Positions 59,516 to 64,000 of a stretch of 64,000 bases of DNA are shown one piece after another; positions within the stretch are counted from its first letter, which is position 1; each line of letters starts with the position of its first letter. Source of the stretch: Nocardioidaceae bacterium. Lineage in GTDB: Bacteria; Actinomycetota; Actinomycetes; Propionibacteriales; Nocardioidaceae. The position numbers were made by a program, and so were the translations under genes. The stretch is taken from the NCBI GenBank assembly GCA_030655315.1, contig JAURVT010000043.1, positions 1 to 64,000 on the forward strand. The letters run 5' to 3'. Under the pieces are notes generated by a model. It ran no database searches. It saw only the letters and a list, made by a program, of their open reading frames with translations, and was not told the origin of the DNA.

Positions 59516-60301
59516 TCAGGACAGGAAGTCGCGCACCATCGGCAGCAGGTAGTCGGCGCGGAGGGTAACGGTCATGTGGGTGGTGCCGGGGAGGATGGCC
59601 AGGCGGGCGCCGGGGATCTTCTCGACCATCTGCGCGGCGTGGGCGTTGGTCGTGAAGTCGTGGTCGCCCTGGACGACCAGCGTGGGCGCGGCGATGGTGG
59701 CGAGCTGCTCGTCGGACCAGCCGACCAAGGTGGCGCCGAGGCCCTGCATCTTGGCCAGGAAGTCGTCGAAGTGCTCGGGGTGGGGCGAGAGCGCGTCGTA
59801 GGTCCGGCGCATCTCGGCGAAGTCGTCCGCGGTGGGCATCCGGGTGGACGTGGCCATCTTCCCGGGGTCGGTGAGGTCCTCGTGGATGCCGGAGGTGTCG
59901 ACCGACGCCGAGATCGGCACGATCGACCGGACACGCGACGGGTGGCTGATGGCCAGCTCGATCGCGATCGCGCCGCCGAGGCTGTGGCCGAGGACGTCGG
60001 CCGACTCGATGCCGAGGTGGTCGAGCACCGCGACGACGTCGGCGGCGAAGGTCCCGACGCTCATCGGACGGTCGGTGTCGTTGGTGCGGCCGTGGCCCTG
60101 GAGCTCGATGCCGATCACCTGGCGGGTCTCGGCGAGCGTGGGCAGCAGGGCGTGGAAGTCGAGGTCGATGGCCAGCACGCCGCCGTGCAGCAGCACGAGC
60201 GGAGGTCCCTCGCCGTGCACCTCGTGGTAGACGCGGACGCCGTCGACGTCGACGTGGCCGCTGCTGGTGGGCCCGGTCGGGGTGAGGGGCGTGGGGGTCA
60301 T
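59516..60301 (-). CDS. Alpha/beta hydrolase
   Basis: It has 261 residues from ATG 60301 (GCAGGAGGAACC upstream). Nucleophile elbow GHSLGG (Ser107), oxyanion segment LVLLHGGVLA, acid in VVQGDHDF and His in LPGTTHMTV form the triad. It has no lid-specific motif, so the substrate (ester, epoxide, or C-C bond) is open. It is probably the last gene of a leftward set with a heme-degrading-domain gene and an oxidoreductase. Confidence 0.9.
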   Translation of the reverse strand: MTPTPLTPTGPTSSGHVDVDGVRVYHEVHGEGPPLVLLHGGVLAIDLDFHALLPTLAETRQVIGIELQGHGRTNDTDRPMSVGTFAADVVAVLDHLGIESADVLGHSLGGAIAIELAISHPSRVRSIVPISASVDTSGIHEDLTDPGKMATSTRMPTADDFAEMRRTYDALSPHPEHFDDFLAKMQGLGATLVGWSDEQLATIAAPTLVVQGDHDFTTNAHAAQMVEKIPGARLAILPGTTHMTVTLRADYLLPMVRDFLS

Positions 60302-60377
60302 CTCGGTTCCTCCTGCGTCGTGGACCGGTCGTCGGCCGCACCAGGTCAGACCGGCGGGCCGGTCGGGACTGAGCGGG

Positions 60378-60854
60378 TCAGCGGCCTCGCGTGAGGTACC
60401 GCTCGAGGACGTCGACCACGAGGGCGTGGTCGTCGCGCTGGGGCAGGCCGGACACCGCGACGGTGCCGACGCAGCCGGTGCCGCGGACGAGCACCGGGAA
60501 CGCGCCGCCGTGGGCGGCGTAGACGCCGGGGTCCAGACGCGACCTGTCCTCGAAGGTGCCGCCGGCGACGCGGAACTGCTCGCCCACGAGCAGCGAGGAG
60601 TGGGCGTAGCGGTCGACGACGGCGCACTTGCGCTCGAGCCAGCCGTCGTTGTCGGCCGAGGCGCCGGGCAGCGCGGCGTGGAACAGCCGCTGGCCGTTGC
60701 GACGCACCGACATGGCCACCGGCAGCGACTGCGCCAGCGCCGCGTCGCGGAGTGCGACACCCACCTCCCAGGCGACGGTCTCGTCGAACGCGTCGAAGAC
60801 CAGGCGGTCCTCCTGCGCGAGCAGCTCGTCGAGCAGGGTGCGGTCGGTGCTCAT
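60378..60854 (-). CDS. Heme-degrading domain (UPF0303/HbpS-like) protein
   Basis: It has 158 residues from ATG 60854, which overlaps the upstream stop by 4 bases. The pattern MSVRRNGQRLFHAALPGASADNDGWLERKC, HSSLLVGEQFR, HGGAFPVLVRGTGCVGTVAVSGLPQRDDHALV is that of the UPF0303/HbpS-type small alpha-beta proteins. Relatives bind heme or corrinoid-like ligands. The fixed partner gene (oxidoreductase) suggests a shared pathway. Confidence 0.87.
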   Translation of the reverse strand: MSTDRTLLDELLAQEDRLVFDAFDETVAWEVGVALRDAALAQSLPVAMSVRRNGQRLFHAALPGASADNDGWLERKCAVVDRYAHSSLLVGEQFRVAGGTFEDRSRLDPGVYAAHGGAFPVLVRGTGCVGTVAVSGLPQRDDHALVVDVLERYLTRGR

Positions 60855-61876
60855 GCGACCACCTCCACCGACGTGCCGGAGGTGGCGCTGCGGCGTGCGG
60901 CGTCGAGCACCACCGCGGTGGCGACGGCGTCGGCGGGGTCGACCGGCACCGGGCCCTCGCCGCGGACGGCCCTTGCGAACGCGGGGTAGTAGACGTCCCA
61001 CGCACCGCGCTCCAGCTCGACCGTGGTGGTGACACCGGCCCGGTGCAGCCGGCCGGCGGCGGACGCGGGCTCGCGCCCCCAGGCGTCGGTGCCGGCCGGG
61101 CTCGCCCCGGTGAGGAGCACCTCCTCCTGCGAGTCGGCGGCCGGCGCGACGAACGAGGCGTCGGTGCCCGTCACGCGGAACCGGGGGCCGGGCGCGTGCT
61201 GGCCCCAGCTGCCCCAGAGGTGCGAGATCGCACCACCGGCGTGGCGCAGCGCCAGGAAGACGTCGTCGTCGAGCCCGCTCTCGCGGGTGCGCCACTCGGC
61301 GTGCACCGACGTGACGGGACCGAGGAGCACGAGCGCCTGGTCCACCAGGTGGCTGCAGAAGTCGAGCAGGACGCCGGCGCCGGCCGCGCCGGGGCCGTCG
61401 TCGGGCGCGTACCGCTCGAACCGCGACTCGAACCGGCGCACCTGGCCGAGCACGCCCTCGTCGACCAGCCGGCGCACGGTGAGGAACTCGGAGTCCCACC
61501 GCCGGTTCTGGTAGGGGCTGAGCGCGAGGCCGTGACGCTCGGCGAGCGCGAGGCTGGTGCGTGCCGCCGCGGCGTCGAGCGCGAACGGCTTGTCGCAGGC
61601 GACGGCCAGCCCGAGGCCGAGGGCCTCGTCGGTGACGCTGCTGTGGGTGTCGGCGGGGGTGGAGATCGCCACCGCCTCCACGCCCGCGTCGACGAGGTCC
61701 TGCAGCGAGCCCACCGTCGCGACGGTCGGGTGCTCGCGGGCGACGAGGGCGCGCCGCTCGTCCGACGACGTGACCACCGCGACGAGCTCGCACTCGGCGG
61801 CGCCCGCGAGCAGCGGGGCGTGGAAGTACCGGCCGCCGAAGCCGTAGCCGACCAGTCCGAACCTGACGGGCTCCAT
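60851..61876 (-). CDS. Gfo/Idh/MocA family oxidoreductase
   Basis: It has 341 residues from ATG 61876. It has an N-terminal Rossmann domain (LVGYGFGGRYFHAPLL, 8-23), the CDKP motif (94-97, variant of EKP), and a C-terminal sheet domain with LLDFCSHLVDQALVLLG and the catalytic-site His. It acts on sugars or related polyols with NAD(P). It overlaps the heme-degrading-domain gene by 4 bases, and both are probably expressed from one promoter. Confidence 0.9.
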   Translation of the reverse strand: MEPVRFGLVGYGFGGRYFHAPLLAGAAECELVAVVTSSDERRALVAREHPTVATVGSLQDLVDAGVEAVAISTPADTHSSVTDEALGLGLAVACDKPFALDAAAARTSLALAERHGLALSPYQNRRWDSEFLTVRRLVDEGVLGQVRRFESRFERYAPDDGPGAAGAGVLLDFCSHLVDQALVLLGPVTSVHAEWRTRESGLDDDVFLALRHAGGAISHLWGSWGQHAPGPRFRVTGTDASFVAPAADSQEEVLLTGASPAGTDAWGREPASAAGRLHRAGVTTTVELERGAWDVYYPAFARAVRGEGPVPVDPADAVATAVVLDAARRSATSGTSVEVVA

Positions 61877-62044
61877 GCGTGCTCCTGTCGTCGCGCGACG
61901 AGGACGTCCCGTCGGCCGCGCCCAGTGTGGCGGACGCCTCGGACACCGGCCCCGCAGGCCGGTCGGACATGGCCCGGACGGGCCATCTTCGGCGCGCGTG
62001 CTCGACCGTAGCGCCAGCGAGACGTGCCCGTAACAGGGAAAACC

Positions 62045-62050
62045 TAGGTT
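62045..62050 (+). promoter_or_regulatory. Candidate -10 box (TAGGTT) for the glutamine synthetase gene
   Basis: It is 75 bases before ATG 62126. GTAAC (62030-62034) just upstream recalls a GlnR half-site, but the second half does not fit the usual spacing. Confidence 0.4.
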
Positions 62051-62125
62051 CGTGGGGCGTGGGCACGGAGGACCGCCCGCGCCCCCGATCGCACCCACGC
62101 CGCCCTGCGCCCCCACAGGAGAACC

Positions 62126-64000
62126 ATGACCGCGAACCCCACCCGCATGAACGCCATCACCGAGGTGAAGGCCTACGTCCCGCCGAAGGTGTCCTTCGTG
62201 CCGGGCGAGACGCCGGGTCAGGTCTACGGCGAGAACGTCTTCAGCGTCACCGAGATGCAGAAGCGTCTGCCCAAGTCGATCTTCAAGTCGGTCGTGGCCA
62301 CCATCGAGCGCTCCGAGCGCCTCGACCCCGTCGTCGCCGACGCGGTCGCGTCGGCCATGAAGGACTGGGCGATGGAGAAGGGTGCGACGCACTACGCGCA
62401 CGTCTTCTACCCGCTGACCGGCTTCACGGCCGAGAAGCACGACAGCTTCCTCGAGCCCGTGGGCGACGGCACCGCGATCACCGAGTTCGCCGGCAAGACG
62501 CTGATCCAGGGCGAGCCCGACGCCTCCAGCTTCCCCAACGGCGGCCTGCGCAACACCTTCGAGGCGCGCGGCTACACCGGCTGGGACGTGATGAGCCCGG
62601 CCTACGTCCTGGAGAACCCCAACGGCACCACGCTGTGCATCCCGACGTTCTTCGTCTCGATGACCGGTGAGGCGCTGGACCACAAGACGCCGCTGCTGCG
62701 CTCGCAGCAGGCGATGTCGATCCACGCCGAGCGCGTGCTGCGCCTGTTCGGCCACGCCGACCCCGAGCGCGTCGTGTCCTTCTGCGGGCCCGAGCAGGAG
62801 TACTTCCTGGTCGACAGCCACTTCTTCTTCCAGCGTCCCGACCTGCTCAACGCGGGCCGCACCCTGTTCGGCGCCAAGCCCCCCAAGGGCCAGGAGTTCG
62901 ACGACCACTACTTCGGTGCCGTCCCCGAGCGCGTGCTGGGCTTCATGATGGACACCGAGCGCGAGCTGTTCAAGCTCGGCATCCCGGTCAAGACCCGCCA
63001 CAACGAGGTCGCGCCCGGGCAGTTCGAGGTCGCGCCGATGTTCGAGAAGTCCAACCTCGCCTCGGACCACCAGCAGCTGCTGATGACCACCTTCAAGGCG
63101 GTCGCGCGCCGGCACGGCATGGAGTGCCTGTTCCACGAGAAGCCGTTCGACGGCGTCAACGGCTCGGGCAAGCACGTCAACTTCTCGCTGGGCAACGGCG
63201 CGCAGGGCAACCTGCTCCTGCCCGGCGACACCCCCCACGACAACGCGCAGTTCCTCGTGTTCTGCGCCGCCGTGATCCGCGCGGTGCACCTGTACGGGGG
63301 CCTGCTGCGCGTCTCGGTGGCCTCGGCGAGCAACGACCACCGCCTGGGCGCCAACGAGGCCCCGCCGGCGATCATCTCGATCTTCCTCGGCGAGCAGCTG
63401 GCCGACGTGTTCGACCAGATCGCCAAGGGCGGCGCCACCCGCTCCAAGGAGAAGGGGACGCTCATCGTCGGCGTCGACACGCTCCCCGACCTCACGAAGG
63501 ACCCGGGCGACCGCAACCGCACCAGCCCGTTCGCGTTCACCGGCAACCGGTTCGAGTTCCGCGCGCCCGGCTCGCTGCAGACCGTCGCGGGCCCGATGGT
63601 CATGCTCAACACGATCATGGCCGAGTCGCTCGACCACTGCGCCAGCGTGCTCGAGGAGGCCGTCGCCGCCGGCACCGACTTCAACGAGGCGGTGCAGGAC
63701 CTGCTCACCGACATCGTCAGCGACCACGGCTCGGTCGTGTTCAACGGCAACGGCTACTCCGAGGAGTGGGAGGTCGAGGCCGAGCAGCGCGGGCTCGCGA
63801 ACCTGCGCACCACGGTCGACGCGCTGCCCGAGCTGATCACGCCCGAGGCCGTCGAGCTGTTCGGCAGGTACGGCGTCTTCAACGAGCGCGAGATGCACAG
63901 CCGCTACGAGGTCGGCATCGAGCAGTACGTGATGAGCGTCGGCGTGGAGGCCAACATCACGCTGGAGATGGCGAGCACGATCATCCTGCCCTCGGCCCTG
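62126..64000 (+). CDS. glnN: Type III glutamine synthetase (3' end beyond window)
   Basis: Joins ammonia to glutamate. ATG 62126 follows CAGGAGAACC. 625 residues are visible, and the frame is open at the window end; the family is about 700-730 residues. It has the GSIII markers: [29 protein letters not shown] (Glu ligands), [49 protein letters not shown] and [13 protein letters not shown]. It has no N-terminal adenylylation site and is unlike GSI. It is monocistronic, divergent from the oxidoreductase operon. Confidence 0.95.
   Translation, partial: MTANPTRMNAITEVKAYVPPKVSFVPGETPGQVYGENVFSVTEMQKRLPKSIFKSVVATIERSERLDPVVADAVASAMKDWAMEKGATHYAHVFYPLTGFTAEKHDSFLEPVGDGTAITEFAGKTLIQGEPDASSFPNGGLRNTFEARGYTGWDVMSPAYVLENPNGTTLCIPTFFVSMTGEALDHKTPLLRSQQAMSIHAERVLRLFGHADPERVVSFCGPEQEYFLVDSHFFFQRPDLLNAGRTLFGAKPPKGQEFDDHYFGAVPERVLGFMMDTERELFKLGIPVKTRHNEVAPGQFEVAPMFEKSNLASDHQQLLMTTFKAVARRHGMECLFHEKPFDGVNGSGKHVNFSLGNGAQGNLLLPGDTPHDNAQFLVFCAAVIRAVHLYGGLLRVSVASASNDHRLGANEAPPAIISIFLGEQLADVFDQIAKGGATRSKEKGTLIVGVDTLPDLTKDPGDRNRTSPFAFTGNRFEFRAPGSLQTVAGPMVMLNTIMAESLDHCASVLEEAVAAGTDFNEAVQDLLTDIVSDHGSVVFNGNGYSEEWEVEAEQRGLANLRTTVDALPELITPEAVELFGRYGVFNEREMHSRYEVGIEQYVMSVGVEANITLEMASTIILPSAL

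Noticed and set aside
62030-62050. GlnR-type operator before the glutamine synthetase
   Set aside because: GTAAC is present, but the following GAAAC-like half is out of the usual six-base spacing, so the match is too weak to claim.

Overview
The window is high-GC DNA from an actinobacterium. The best guess is a Nocardioidaceae-like genus (Nocardioides or Aeromicrobium type), judged from a type VII (ESX) secretion locus, a Tad pilus locus, a MabA/InhA-type fatty-acid gene pair, a two-ACT-domain SerB, frequent GTG starts, and TANNNT boxes placed 6-8 bases before start codons (leaderless mRNAs). The genus is inferred, not proven. No rRNA, tRNA, CRISPR array, transposase or phage gene was seen.

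Layout. 1-11862 is the end of an ESX locus: a truncated WXG100-like gene, a WXG100-like protein with a repeat-rich tail, a large uncharacterised protein, a lipoprotein, then divergent eccC and an eccD / EspI-like ATPase / coiled-coil membrane protein operon. 12215-22639 is a tightly overlapped Tad/Flp pilus operon (cpaB, cpaE, tadA, tadB, tadC, flp pilin, two TadE-like and one TadG-like pseudopilins, a secreted protein, and a membrane LysM/SARP-like protein). 22692-41723 is mostly housekeeping: ABC-F ATPase, enoyl-CoA hydratase, SURF1, MoaA, fabG-inhA, serB, an ABC ATPase, NfeD/SPFH, siroheme dehydrogenase, SpoU methylase, deformylase, two acyl-CoA dehydrogenases with a MarR regulator, aldo/keto reductase and FKBP. 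41814-58166 holds hrpA, membrane and metal-dependent proteases, DUF445, an AurF-like diiron oxygenase next to an FprB-type ferredoxin reductase, a GT-C glycosyltransferase, SDR, DedA, Kup and MenB. 59516-61876 is a small leftward operon (Gfo/Idh/MocA oxidoreductase, heme-degrading-domain protein, alpha/beta hydrolase), and the window ends inside a type III glutamine synthetase.

The most unusual part is the 1.35-kb gene-free interval 58167-59515. It contains four tandem units (spacings 332, 323 and 323 bases), each able to fold into a long rod-like hairpin with a conserved apex, and most units carry a second hairpin. Differences between copies tend to be G-U compatible in the stems and show no codon-position bias, which suggests a structured RNA or DNA array rather than proteins. 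Several other convergent or tandem gene ends carry large imperfect palindromes (24277-24385, 36402-36533, 41740-41811, 45761-45829), one of which is a six-unit mirrored repeat cluster.

Functionally, the first third is devoted to surface export and adhesion (ESX plus Tad), and most remaining genes are conserved actinobacterial core functions. Transcription appears to rely widely on leaderless promoters: twelve starts fit the pattern, including the divergent pair at 47508/47586.
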